DNA of 64,000 bases, from positions 20,764,001 through 20,828,000 of the forward strand of contig CM074864.1 in NCBI GenBank assembly GCA_037501455.1. Reading direction: 5' to 3'. The notes under the pieces are model-generated. The model was not told where the DNA came from. It searched no databases and saw nothing but the letters and a program-made list of their open reading frames with translations. Both the position numbers and the translations under genes were made by a program. Source of the DNA: Lantana camara. Its lineage: Eukaryota > Streptophyta > Magnoliopsida > Lamiales > Verbenaceae. Within the stretch, counting starts at the first letter, position 1. Every line of letters begins with the position of its first letter. Positions 45,769 through 56,601 of this stretch are shown piece by piece.

Positions 45769-46588
45769 GTAAGGTTTAATTTCTAGTTATACAGAACCCG
45801 TATAACCTTTACGTTATTTTTGGCCAAAGGTATTTATATTATAATTTCATGAAAACACTTATCTTTTCAAGTTATGTTATTGTTCATGAATTAAGCAAGT
45901 AGGTTATGTTAGTGTTCACGAATCAAGCATGCCATGTTCATGAAAGCAAGTAAATGCGTTCTCCTGGCCAGGTCCTCCTTAGTGAGGGCGCTGGGCTGGT
46001 CTTCGGGCTGGTGGTTGTCCGTCCAACCACAGGAAGAACAATGCCTTATCTTGTACGTGCATTCTCTTGGCCAGGTCCTCCTTAGTGAGGGCGCTGGGCT
46101 GGTCTTCGGGCTGGTGGTTGTCCGTCCAACCACAAGAAGAACAAAGCCCTATCGTGTACCTGTGTTCTCCTGGTTAGGTTCTCCTTAGTGAGGGCGCTGG
46201 GCTAGTCTTAGAGCTGGTGGTTGTCTGTCCAACCACATGAGGAACAAACCCTATCGTGTTACAAACAAGCCATGTATTGATTGCATGATTTCCATTCCAT
46301 GAACGTGCTAATTGATTACACTATCGCACGATTTCACGATAATTGAATTGCATGATCACCTAATGATTAACAAGCAAGCAAGCATGTTTATCGATTGCAT
46401 GAAAGAACAAGTATTTAATATTGATAGTTGTATTCTCGGGCGAAGCTATATTATTATTGAACTTGTATATTTATCTTTTATAAATCTTTACCCGAGAATA
46501 TGACTCGCATGTTCTCTGCGCTAATATATATGTAAACCCCTCACTCGGTCTTCACAGACTGACACCTCCACCTTTCAGGTTATTGCAG
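45769..46588 (+). other. Predicted LTR intron 2 of element G
   Basis: Donor CTGTCAG|GTAAGG and acceptor CCACCTTTCAGGTTATTGCAG|G, followed by TGCACGCTAGGCGGGAG. TATTCTCGGG (46431-46440) can pair with CCCGAGAATA (46491-46500). In the 3' LTR the last AG is changed to CG at 52361, leaving the nearby TTTCAG at 52352. Confidence 0.5.
45956..46261 (+). repeat. Threefold 103-bp tandem repeat in element G LTR
   Basis: Units start at 45956, 46059 and about 46162. Each holds GGTCCTCCTTAGTGAGGGCG and a GTGGTTGTCCGTCCAACCAC inverted repeat with a 7-8-bp stem. The same three units are at about 51730-52036 in the 3' LTR. D lacks the triplication. Confidence 0.9.
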
Positions 46589-46989
46589 GTGCACGCTAGG
46601 CGGGAGTTGAGTCGAGTCGAGTCCAGTTCTTGTAGTTGAGTCAACCATGGTTCGTGTATTTAATTACTTATTGTTGAGTATGGAAATTGTGTTAATGTTA
46701 TTGTTTTGTTTGGAGATGATAATGTATTGATATATAAAATTAGAACATATTTTAAATTGTTAAATGAGAAATGTCATGATCTGGTAAATGGAAGTATTTG
46801 ATAATGATTAATTTATGCTTCCGCTTTATGGTGTCGCATGTTTGGGTATCCCGCCTAGCTTATCATTTTATTGCATAGTCACCCGTTCGCTATAGGTTAG
46901 TTCATGTATGGATTGGCCGTTTCATATGTGGATTGACCTATAGTGCGGGGGTGTGGTACCTCCACGTGTCCGGGGTGCTACATCTAAGG

Positions 46990-47001
46990 TGGTATCAGAG
47001 C
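46990..47001 (+). other. Primer-binding site of element G
   Basis: TGGTATCAGAGC, seven bases inside the 5' LTR. Confidence 0.9.
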
Positions 47002-47494
47002 CCGGTTGCAAAACCGAGGTTCTAGTGTCGTGTCAAGTCAGTCTAGGTCGTACGGCACAGGAATTACTTGCCAAATTAACAGTCTTGTATTTTACTTGAA
47101 TTTGTTGACCTACTTGAATTTTGTGAAGTACTTGAATGAAGCTATCAATTAAGTGTTGTATTGAATTTATTAATCGTTGTTGACTACTTGATCTTGAATT
47201 ATTTGAAAATTTAAATGATCAACATGTTTAGTTTTAAACATTGAAGAATTACTTATTGCATTTTATATTAAATTCTCGTTATTGGCATCAGTTACGTGGC
47301 AACTATGTGACATGAGCACGTCTTATCCACATGCATTTAGCTTCAAATGAGCTGTGAGTGACAGGTTTTGAAAAGTATTAATCAAGGCTGGAGGATTTTA
47401 GGAACTAGAGACGGATCACCCTGCGAACCAAGCTTGCAATTTGGTCAACAAGGAATGGACACCGGAACCGAGCTCAACATTTCTACGGTGCCAG

Positions 47495-47764
47495 GTTCTT
47501 CAATGCATTCAATAACACGTGCATCATAGTTGTTAATTAAATTGCTTCTCATTATAAATATCGTTATGAATACTCTTGAGATTATCTATTTGATGCATTA
47601 CATATATGTTTGAATTAGTTGAAATATTTAATTTTCCTTGCTTATGAGTATCTCTGTAAATCAATATAAATGTTCGAATGTGTGGCATTTTAAATTGTTG
47701 GTAGGTTGCTACGTGCATTGACACTTTAACCATCATGCACTATTTAGTGTTTGTTGATTAATAG
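47495..47764 (+). other. Conserved AT-rich, intron-like module of element G
   Basis: It begins GTGCCAG|GTTCTTC and ends GTTGATTAATAG|G, with CTTTAACC near the end and CACGTGCATCAT near the start. It matches 33138-33407 of D and resembles the modules of B and C. Confidence 0.4.
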
Positions 47765-49730
47765 GCTTCCCCTATGCTCTGCACAATCCTTGCTTCTATT
47801 TCTACCAACTTGAACTTAAAGAAGAAATTATGAATCATTGGGTATCAGGTTGGGAACCGGGTTAATTGATTTTGTTTGGAGCTTAGAAATGTTTGGGATT
47901 GTGAGAATTTATTGATCCAGGATTTAGTAGGAGCCGGGGTATGAAATAAATATTGGGCAATTTTGGAATTGGGGAAATGATGATAAGTTCAAACAGATAA
48001 ATGTCTAGTGGGTCTTTCAGCTTTCAGAAAGTAATCAGCATTTTGGGTAGGAGAAAGAACTTTTCTTGCTTTGGATCAGGGTACTAACTTGACAGATATC
48101 AACTTTAGAAGCAATAAAGGGTAAATACAGGATATGGCATTTTCACGAATAGCAGAAGGGGTGTAGGATGTTGAAGAAATTTAATATCAAATCAAAGTGG
48201 TGACAGTCGAGGAATTTTAAGTTGGGTATGTCATTAACAGAAAAGGTTAGAAAAGAACCATTAATCAAAATCTTGATTAATAGCAAGTAGGACGAGGAAA
48301 AGGTTACGGTAATTGAATCGGCAGAGAAGCTTGCAAGTGGAAAGGACAGAATGAATCTAAAGAATAAGAAAATTTCTTTTTTCTTAAAGGGGAGAGTCGG
48401 CCTGAAAATAAAATTAAGTTGAAGGTAAATAGTACTTGGGAGAGTTGGAAATTTAAGCAAACCAATTCTTCTTGGAAACCTTTATCAGAACCATATGAAA
48501 GAAGTCTTCAATAATTTAAGCTTTTCTCCCTTTTACATAAAGAAAAGTCCCATCATCGACAGTACCTTTGTTCTATTATCATCTTCAGGAAAGTGGGTAC
48601 GTTGTCTGCAATCCTCCGACAACCTCAGGATATCATTTGACTCAGTAAATAAAAAAGGATTCAGTTTGGGTGATATCCGGAATCAATCTCGAGTTTTGGT
48701 AGGTTAACTCCGACAAGAGTTTTCTTACGAAGTTATTACTTATACCATAGAGATGCCTGTGATAGCACACCGTGCTCTCATCCGTGCTGTCGCCGTCGCC
48801 TCCATAAATATACCAATTTACCATGAACACTTCAGAAAGATGGAAGATTGGTTGATTCTCTCTTTCAAAGATATTTCGCAGAGTTGGTAGGTATGTCATC
48901 AAATTTCAGGGGTCAAAGGAAGACGTTTCACTAGGACCTGATTTTTTCGGTTTCTATGCAAGTGTGCTTGCTGAATTACTCTCACGGGATGATAACCTTG
49001 ATTCTTCTGTAATAAAAATCCATCGTATTCTTGACTAAAGGGAATAAGAGCTCAACTTTCAGATTGCAAACAAGGAGTCAAGAATGTTGCTTCGGGAAAA
49101 TGTTTTACTTTGATTACGAAGGGCGAGAAAATGGTAAAACCGGTTCTCTCTGTTTGTCAGATAAGAAGTTGCTTGAAGCATCAAGCCAGACTCTTAAGTT
49201 TAAATATACAACCACTCTATGACCAGAAACTCAGGGTTACTCTCAGTATTCAAAGTCTGGAAATGAGTGTGGGAATCGGCCTAGGAATAGTTCAACCGGT
49301 GAATCTGAGATTCAAATGGGTATAAAGACGTGGTGATTAATGATGACTTACGGATTATGTTAGAAAATAGCACAAGGGCAGAGATGGTTATCAGAAATGG
49401 GAATTTTGAACCGTAGTAGGGTACAGTAAGAAAATCTCAACTAAAGAATCGAGTATTCAACCGAATTAATTCAGTTCCAGAACTTCCATCCTTGGTGAAC
49501 GGTACACTTAATCATGCATATCACGTGCATCATTGTTTTATTATTATCAGCATCTTGTTATTTGTGTACATGACTCCTGTTACTATTTATTATTCTCGTA
49601 TATGATTACTTGCTTATTATTACTTGTTTACGTGAACAATTAATTGCATAAATGATAATTCTTATTTGGTGTTATGTGTTAATTGCAAATAAATGTCTAA
49701 GTACCTGCTTGAATTTTATTTCGCGTGCGT

Positions 49731-49834
49731 GAGAGACGGGGACTCTCTCAGGGTTGTCAAGAGACGGGGTTCTCTTGTTCCTTGCTCGAGAGACGGGGTT
49801 CTCTCGTTAATTGTTTGAGAGTCGGGGCACTCTC
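49731..49834 (+). repeat. GAGAGACGGGG hairpin array of element G
   Basis: Units at 49731-49749, 49759-49776, 49787-49806 and 49817-49834. Paired changes are clear: AAGAGA with TCTCTT in the second and GAGAGT with ACTCTC in the fourth. Confidence 0.9.
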
Positions 49835-50062
49835 AATATTTTCAACTACTTATCAATTTTTTTTAACGGAAAGGTTAGATTTTATTTCGAGTGATTAGAT
49901 TCCGGAGAGTTGAGGGTCGTGATTGCATACATTGGAGAACTTTGCGGATTAAGACCTCTTTCGAACTAATCCCTGACGGGGAGTAGCTAACCCGCGTGGG
50001 ATGAAAACGTAAGAGCCAATTAAATTTCAGGAATTCAGAAAGTGGAATCCGAGGACGGATTC

Positions 50063-50077
50063 TCTTAAGGGGGAGTG
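50063..50077 (+). other. Polypurine tract of element G
   Basis: TCTTAAGGGGGAGTG lies four bases before the TGTAACG start of the 3' LTR. Confidence 0.85.
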
Positions 50078-50081
50078 TATT

Positions 50082-52761
50082 TGTAACGCCCCGATTTTCA
50101 GATAGTCAGGTACGTTCGACACGTGTGGGTTTCGAGCGTTAGGATTTTATTTTATTATTTTCGTTTATTCAATTTATATGTGTTATATTAATTTCTATAA
50201 ATTGTGTTCAACATGATTACGTGAAAATTATATGATATTCATTTCAATTTGAGAATTCTTGTATGAATGGAATCTAATTGCTACATGAATTAACTGTCCA
50301 ATGTGAATTAATTGCCAAATTGTCCTTAAATGCTTATTCATTTCAATTGAGGGACTAAATTGCATGAAAACCTTTTGGACCTAATTGACCATTTCCAAAC
50401 CTTTGATACCTAATTGCATAACTTATAGAACTTTAAGGATTTGATCATAAATATTGCATATTTTCCCCAAATGTATCGGTATACACATTTCTTCCGCAAT
50501 CATCATTTTCATTTCATGCCAATCATCCTATATTTGCTTCCTTCTCTACCGAACCACTACCATGGGGAAGCAAGAAGGAAATCATCATCTTCAACCTAGA
50601 ATTTGCTAGGGAATTTCATGATTCAAGTCCAAGCATCCATGTTCATCATTTTCTTCCACTTATTTTCATCTCAAGGTATATATGATCATTTATATGATTT
50701 TTTGGAAATTATGTGTGAAGCTAGGGTTATGATTTTGCTAGAATAACTTGTCTATATGATGTTAGCAGCAATATTCTGAGCATTAGGCTTGAATTCCTTG
50801 CATAAATCTTGAGAATTATGAGTGATTATGATGAGTTTATATATGAGCTCAAGTTAGTGACTATGATGATTAAAGCTTGGGTTATGTGTTTATATTGAAT
50901 ATTATTCTTCTCAAGCATGTATGCATACTTCTCATCATGAATTATAGTTGTTGGAATGGAATTATGAGTGTTTGGGAGCTTGGTCCGTAGCTCCCTTGTT
51001 CTTCTCCCCTGCTTCTGCATCTTCTGTAAAACGGGAACGGCCCTTCCCGTTCCCTTTGTGATTGGGGAACGGCCGTTCCCATTGATTTGAATAATGTGCA
51101 GGCGGCGAGGAGGGGAACGACCGTTCCCACTTTGTCTGAAAGACGGGAACGGCCATTCCCATCTTCGGGGAGCACTTCGGGGAGGCGGGAACGGCCCTTC
51201 CCACTTTGAACTAAAACCTGGAACGGCCGTTCCCACCCCACTGACAGAAGAAAACATTTTGCATAAAATTACATTTTTAGCCCCTCGATCCGATGGCGTA
51301 TTTGACCCCAAATTGCTATAACATGATTCAATATGTACTGAATCAACATGTTATCATGCTACATTGTGTATTGCTCGATGTCCCGTGTATGATCATGCCG
51401 TGCGTCATTATATGGAATAATGTCCTTGAATTATAATCTCATGCATGTACATTGTCCCGTTTCTTATCCAGTTATTCTTCAGGGCGGAGATTTTGGATCA
51501 TGAGCACGTTCACACATTCACGAGTCGTGTGTCGCCTGTCAGGTGAGGTTTAATTTCTAGTTATACAGAACCCGTATAACCTTTACATTATTTTTGGCCA
51601 AAGGTATTTATATTATAATTTCATGAAAACACTTATCCTTTCAAGTTATGTTATTGTTCATGAATTAAGCAAGTAGGTTATGTTAGTGTTCACGAATCAA
51701 GCATGCCATGTTCATGAAAGCAAGTAAATGCGTTCTCCTAGCCAGGTCCTCCTTAGTGAGGGCGCTGGGCTGGTCTTCGGGCTGGTGGTTGTTCGTCCAA
51801 CCATAGGAAGAACAATGCCTTATCTTGTACGTGCATTCTCTTGGCCAGGTCCTTCTTAGTGAGGGTGCTGGGCTGGTCTTCGGGCTGGTGGTTGTCCGTC
51901 CAACCACAAGAAGAGCAAAGCCCTATCGTGTACCTGTGTTCTCCTGGTTAGGTTCTCCTTAGTGAGGGCGCCGGGCTAGTCTTAGAGCTGGTGGTTGTCC
52001 GTCCAACCACAGGAGGAACAAACCCTATCGTGTTACAAGCAAGCCATGTATTGATTGCATGATTTCCATTCCATGAACGTGCTAATTGATTACACTATCG
52101 CACGATTTCACGATAATTGAATTGCATGATCACCTAATGATTAACAAGCAAGCAAGCATGTTTATCGACTGCATGAAAGAACAAGTATTTAATAGTGATA
52201 GTTGTATTCTCGGGCGAAGCTATATTATTATTGAACTTGTATATTTATCTTTTATAAATCTTTACCCGAGAATATGACTCGCATGTTATCTGCGCTAATA
52301 TATATGTAAACCCCTCACTCGGTCTTCACAGACTGACACCTCCACCTTTCAGGTTATTGCCGGTGCACGCTAGGCGGGAGTTGAGTCGAGTCGAGTCGAG
52401 TCCAGTTCATGCAGTTGAGTCAACCATGGTTCGTGTATTTAATTACTTATTGTTGAGTATGGAAATTGTGTTAATGTTATTGTTTTGTTTGGAGATGATA
52501 ATGTATTGATATGTAAAATTAGAACATATTTTAAATTGTTAAATGAGAAATGTCATGATCTGGTAAATGGAAGTATTTGATAATGATTAATTTATGCTTC
52601 CGCTTTATGGTTTCGCATGTTTGGGTATCCCGCCTAGCTTATCATTTTATTGTATAGTCACCCGTTCGCTATAGGTTAGTTCATGTACTGATTGGCCGTT
52701 TCATATGTGGATTGACCTATAGTGCGGGGGTGTGGTACCTCCACGTGTCCGGGGTGCTACA
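50082..52761 (+). repeat. Element G, 3' LTR (2680 bp)
   Basis: Close copy of 44311-46982. The palindrome array is at about 51033-51235 and gains one unit through an extra segment near 51170. It ends GGGGTGCTACA at the GTTTG target repeat. Confidence 0.95.
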
Positions 52762-54363
52762 GTTTGGCCATTCACACTCTCAGACTCTACTTTCATGAGG
52801 TGAGGTTCAGGATTTTGTATATTATGCGACCTATGGCCTTTACATGCTGATTTCTACCCTTGCATGCGAGTATACCATACTATAAATACGTATGTGTCGG
52901 ATATGATATGTTTATGACCTTGCGTGCGTTCTGCGTGGATGGGTGCTTACGGGCTTAAATTCCATCGCGTGGGTTCTGCGTGGATGGGTGCTTACGGGCT
53001 TAAATTCCATCGCGTGGGTTCTGCGTGGGTGGGCGCCTACGGGCTTAAATTCCATCGCGTAGGAATATATATAAAAACCAGTTTTTGAAGCATATGTAAG
53101 CTATTTTGGAAAAAATAGTTGTGTTTTAATTATGTAGCGAGATTGCCATGAAAGATTGGCGTTTGTGATCCGTTGTGATCTGTTCTGTTGTGATCCGTTG
53201 TGATCTGTGTGTGGATCTGATCTTGGTGAGCTGCGGGTAATGGATCCCCCGGAACGGTTAAGGCCGTCGGGGTAATTCATTTATTTCGTAGTTCCATTTG
53301 AGATATCTTCACGCGACCCGTGCTGTAGGGAAGGTGTGGTATCTTGAGCCTTCAGCTAAGGCCGGGGAGGACTCTTGTGGGTTCGCTACCCCTTGAGGGT
53401 GAGTCTATTTTTAGACTGTTTATTATAGATGGTTAGGGCCAACGCGTGGCTCTTCCATCATTGGAGTAGAGGTTGGATTGATTTTGATTTACGTTATGAG
53501 GAGTTGAGGTTGGAAACTCGTACTCGCCGAGCAGTTGATTATGTTATGTTATGGAATTATGAACCGGGATAGAGTCTTTCTGAAAATTGGTTTCTAAACT
53601 TATATCTATATTCATTTGGGTTGTTCTGAAATGTTTTGGTATGCAACACCTACCCTCGGTTCATGAGTCCATCCTTTTATTCTGTGTTGTGCTCTTTATA
53701 TATATATATTGTGGGTGTGCGTTAGCCCCCTCACTCAGTCAGTTGACTGACACCTCATTTTATCTTTTAGTTTGCAGGATTCTTTTGGCTTGAGCTAGGC
53801 GGAAGTGAGTCTTCGGAGTCACACTTGTCAGTCTAGTAGGTGTTAGGATGCATTTGTCGAATACTTTACTTATGTTATGTATTTATGTTTCACACTTGCA
53901 GATTATGTTTATGTTCTACTTAGACCTAAACCCGTGTGGGGTTAGTAAGCTAGTGTTTGGATGTTATTAGATATTGATGATACTTATGTTGTTTATTATG
54001 TTGGATTATGAATTGATATTCGGGACTAGGTATCTATGCTAGTTGAACCCGTCACCTGTTATGTATGTTAAACATTCGGGATTAGGTATTTATGCTAGTT
54101 GAACCCGTCACCTACTTTGCATGTTTTGTTTTAAATGCTTCCGCTATCTATTGTTATTGGTTTTAATTGCTTCCGCACTCTGAGTTTGTCGTTAGATCCG
54201 CCTAGCCTAGTGTGTGAGTTGGTCTCCCGTTCGCTATGATTCGGATTCAGGTATGGACCTTCTATTTCATGACCGGGTCGGGGTCCTAGTGCGGGGGATG
54301 TGGCATCCTCCGTTTGGGGTATTACATCCTTAAGATGTGGCATCCTCCGTTTGGGTTGTTACA
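52762..54363 (+). repeat. Element F 5' LTR, second fragment
   Basis: It begins with the duplicated GTTTG and runs to the PBS. It includes predicted intron 2 (52800-53777, donor GAG|GTGAGG, acceptor TTAGTTTGCAG|G), a 45-bp tandem repeat, a direct duplication around 54019-54117 and the duplicated LTR terminus at 54297-54370. Confidence 0.95.
52922..53056 (+). repeat. Threefold 45-bp tandem repeat in element F LTR
   Basis: Units at 52922, 52967 and 53012, each ending GGGCTTAAATTCCATC. The other LTR has the same three units at 61426-61560, so the triplication predates the insertion. Confidence 0.95.
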
Positions 54364-54370
54364 TCCTTAA
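54297..54370 (+). repeat. 37-bp duplication of the F LTR terminus
   Basis: Two units, 54297-54333 and 54334-54370, each hold the last 30 bp of the LTR plus TCCTTAA from the start of the interior. The 3' LTR ends with the same arrangement (62802-62868), so it was already present when F last transposed. Confidence 0.9.
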
Positions 54371-54371
54371 G

Positions 54372-54383
54372 TGGTATCTGAGC
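54372..54383 (+). other. Primer-binding site of element F
   Basis: TGGTATCTGAGC, one base different from the standard initiator-Met tRNA site, eight bases inside the LTR. Confidence 0.8.
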
Positions 54384-55934
54384 TCTAGGTTGCAAAACCG
54401 AGCTCTTGAGTCGTGTTGAGTCTGTCTAGGTCGTACGGCATAGGAATAACTGCGCATTGCATTTGTTTGACTTGATATTTTGATCCTTCGGCATGAATTG
54501 TTTCGTGATTATATGATTATGTGCACATTGTGACTTTAATTATGCAACATCTTATTTTATGTGCTTTATAAATTACAACTAATTGTTGCATTTACGTGAT
54601 ATACTTGTTACATTTCATTCGCATCTTTAACCAGCATGCATCGAATTTAGTGTTTGAATTTCAGGTGCCCTATGAGCCAACACTAAGATTTCCCTCCGTC
54701 AACACTACCTATTAGCACTACAACGAAAACATACCATAATTCGAAGATGAAAGGATTCTTTACCAAGATCAATGGTCATGAAAAGGTTCAGAGTTGAAGG
54801 AAAGGGATTTGCTATATTGACTTACTATCTTAAAGTCAATTGAAAGATGAAGTTTGTCGAATTTTAATGTTGATGGAAACGAGTTAATGTAGAAGAATCC
54901 GATCAAATAAGATCCGATCAAGTTCAAAGGATATGAATAGGTAACCATGTTACTTAAGCAACGAGCTACAAACCATCGGTGAGTGTTGAAGGTTTTGGTG
55001 CCGTTTAGAGTTAACGAACGACAAGGCAAGATTGGTTGTTAGCTCTTTGGGTGTTTCTTCAAGATGAGATGGAAGACATTGTTGATGTGGGAATAGAACA
55101 GTTAGATGCCGAAAGATTTTATTCAAGTTTCAGAATTATATACCATGGATTGCTTTGGGAAGTACTTAGCACCACGATCATCCAACAAAACTCTGAGGTA
55201 AATATCTAATTGACAAACGAATCATGGACAACTCCTTGAAGACGACCAGACTAAGATTTAACACATAAATGAGAATTCTTGGGAGAAACTGAGGATGATT
55301 CTAGTTGAGCAAGGATTACGGTCTAGTAAGGGGTTTGGTGATAAACGAGCTTTGTTGAGTTACCACTCTATGAAAAGACTCAAGACAAAGAGGTTCAGAT
55401 GACGAGGGTTGCATGATTGTCGGCTTAAACAACTCCTACTGCTTCATCTCGACTTTCCTATCAAGATTTTTACACTTTGGTTAACGGTACGCCAAGCATT
55501 CATGGCATTTGCATACATGCATCGTTTAAGTACTCTTACCTCGTTTTGTTTGATGTGGATGATGACTATTGTTGTTTAATTGTGATAACTTGGATACCTG
55601 ATCTAGTATTTGTAACTTGAAATTTCTACTTGTTATGAGCTATTGCTGAAATGAATGAGTTATGTACTTATGTGAACTATTCATGCTTATGTGATTTAAA
55701 ACTCTTTTGATTGCTCACTAACTTCTCATATAACATACATACATACTGTAACCCTGTTTTATAGGGATTCCATCGCGATATCCCCCTTGAGTTGAGGTAT
55801 GAGCGTTGAATCTATACTCAAGGGACGCTGATATCAGTTGTATAAGGTACACCAAACATGCATCGCATACTTTTCGTCAAGTGTTACTATGATGTGTGTA
55901 TGTATGAATAACTAATCAGTGGATTTATGTGTAA

Positions 55935-56275
55935 GAGAGACCTTAGGTTCCCTCTTTTTACGTGTTGGAGAGATGTAGGATTCTCTCTATTTATGTGGTA
56001 GAAAGATGTTGGAATCTTTCTAAGTTTTGTGCACGAGAGATGTTGGATTCTCTTGTACTTAGATATTCGGAGATGCTGGATTCTCTTGAATCTAGGAGTT
56101 TGAGGAATGCTGGATTTTCTCAAACTAGAATGTTGGCAGATGTTGGAATCTGTCCGACTTAGGTTGAGAGACGGGGTTCTCTCTTTTATATGTGCTCGAG
56201 AGACGGGGTTCTCTCTCTTGTGGGTACTGAGGGACGGGGCTCTCTCACTTACGTGTTGAGAGATGGGATTCTCTC
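55935..56275 (+). repeat. Expanded, co-varying hairpin array of element F
   Basis: Eleven units start at 55935, 55968, 56000, 56035, 56068, 56098, 56135, 56166, 56198, 56229 and 56258. Loops stay near ATGTTGGA or ACGGGG, while stems change on both arms: GAGAGA/TCTCTC, AGAAAGAT/ATCTTTCT, GTTTGAG/CTCAAAC, GGCAGAT/ATCTGTCC (one bulge). The first unit is poorly paired. Confidence 0.85.
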
Positions 56276-56584
56276 TTGTTTGTTGTGGTTGCGTTATGCG
56301 TTGATCTGACTACGGGTAGCAAGTGGTGCATCTGAGATGACATCGAGGTTGGGTACAGTTGCAGCTATCCGATCATGGGAATGACCGACCGAGTTCGAAA
56401 CAACTAACGGATCAAGTACTCGCACGGACCTCGACGATAACAAGACATCCTAAAGGAGGTTCGGTGTAGATGATAGGAGTAAGCCTCACCATTAGAGTTA
56501 TGATCTCACGCGAGTTCGGGAGAAGGGTTGGAGCACTACAACTCGTAGATATACTTTTAGCAGTGGAACCTGGGGACCAGGTTC

Positions 56585-56600
56585 TCTTAAGGGGGGAAGG
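56585..56600 (+). other. Polypurine tract of element F
   Basis: TCTTAAGGGGGGAAGG immediately precedes the TGTGACG start of the 3' LTR. Confidence 0.9.
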
Positions 56601-56601
56601 T

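Larger units (their letters stand above)
44311..46982 (+). repeat. Element G, 5' LTR (2672 bp)
   Basis: It begins TGTAATGCCCCGATTTTCAG (the other copy has TGTAACG) and ends GGGGTGCTACA. It contains the palindrome array, a threefold 103-bp repeat and the predicted introns 44904-45697 and 45769-46588. Confidence 0.95.
46983..50081 (+). other. Element G interior: no intact ORF
   Basis: The PBS is at 46990-47001. Then come an AT-rich block ending GTGAGTGACAG (near 47364), a short purine-rich stretch, the module 47495-47764, a degenerate stretch related to D, GGTGAACGGTAC (near 49495), the hairpin array and the conserved ACTAATCCCTGACGGGGAG block (near 49963). Small frames at 48495-49325 have no recognisable family. 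Confidence 0.7.
44311..52761 (+). mobile_element. Element G: pol-less LTR retrotransposon (D family)
   Basis: The TSD GTTTG (44306-44310 and 52762-52766) is exact, and removing G restores the F LTR. LTRs (44311-46982 and 50082-52761) flank a 3.1-kb interior with PBS at 46990 and purine tract at 50063. Long blocks match D, which is inverted. LTR copies are very alike, so insertion is probably recent relative to F. Confidence 0.95.
54364..56601 (+). other. Element F interior: degenerate
   Basis: An AT-rich leader ends TTTGAATTTCAG|G near 54665. A degenerate purine-rich stretch follows to 55480, then GGTTAACG|GTACGC. A T-rich block ends CTGTTTTATAG|G near 55763. A short segment and a second AAG|GTACACC (near 55850) follow, then the hairpin array and the purine tract. 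No protein family is recognisable. Confidence 0.65.
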
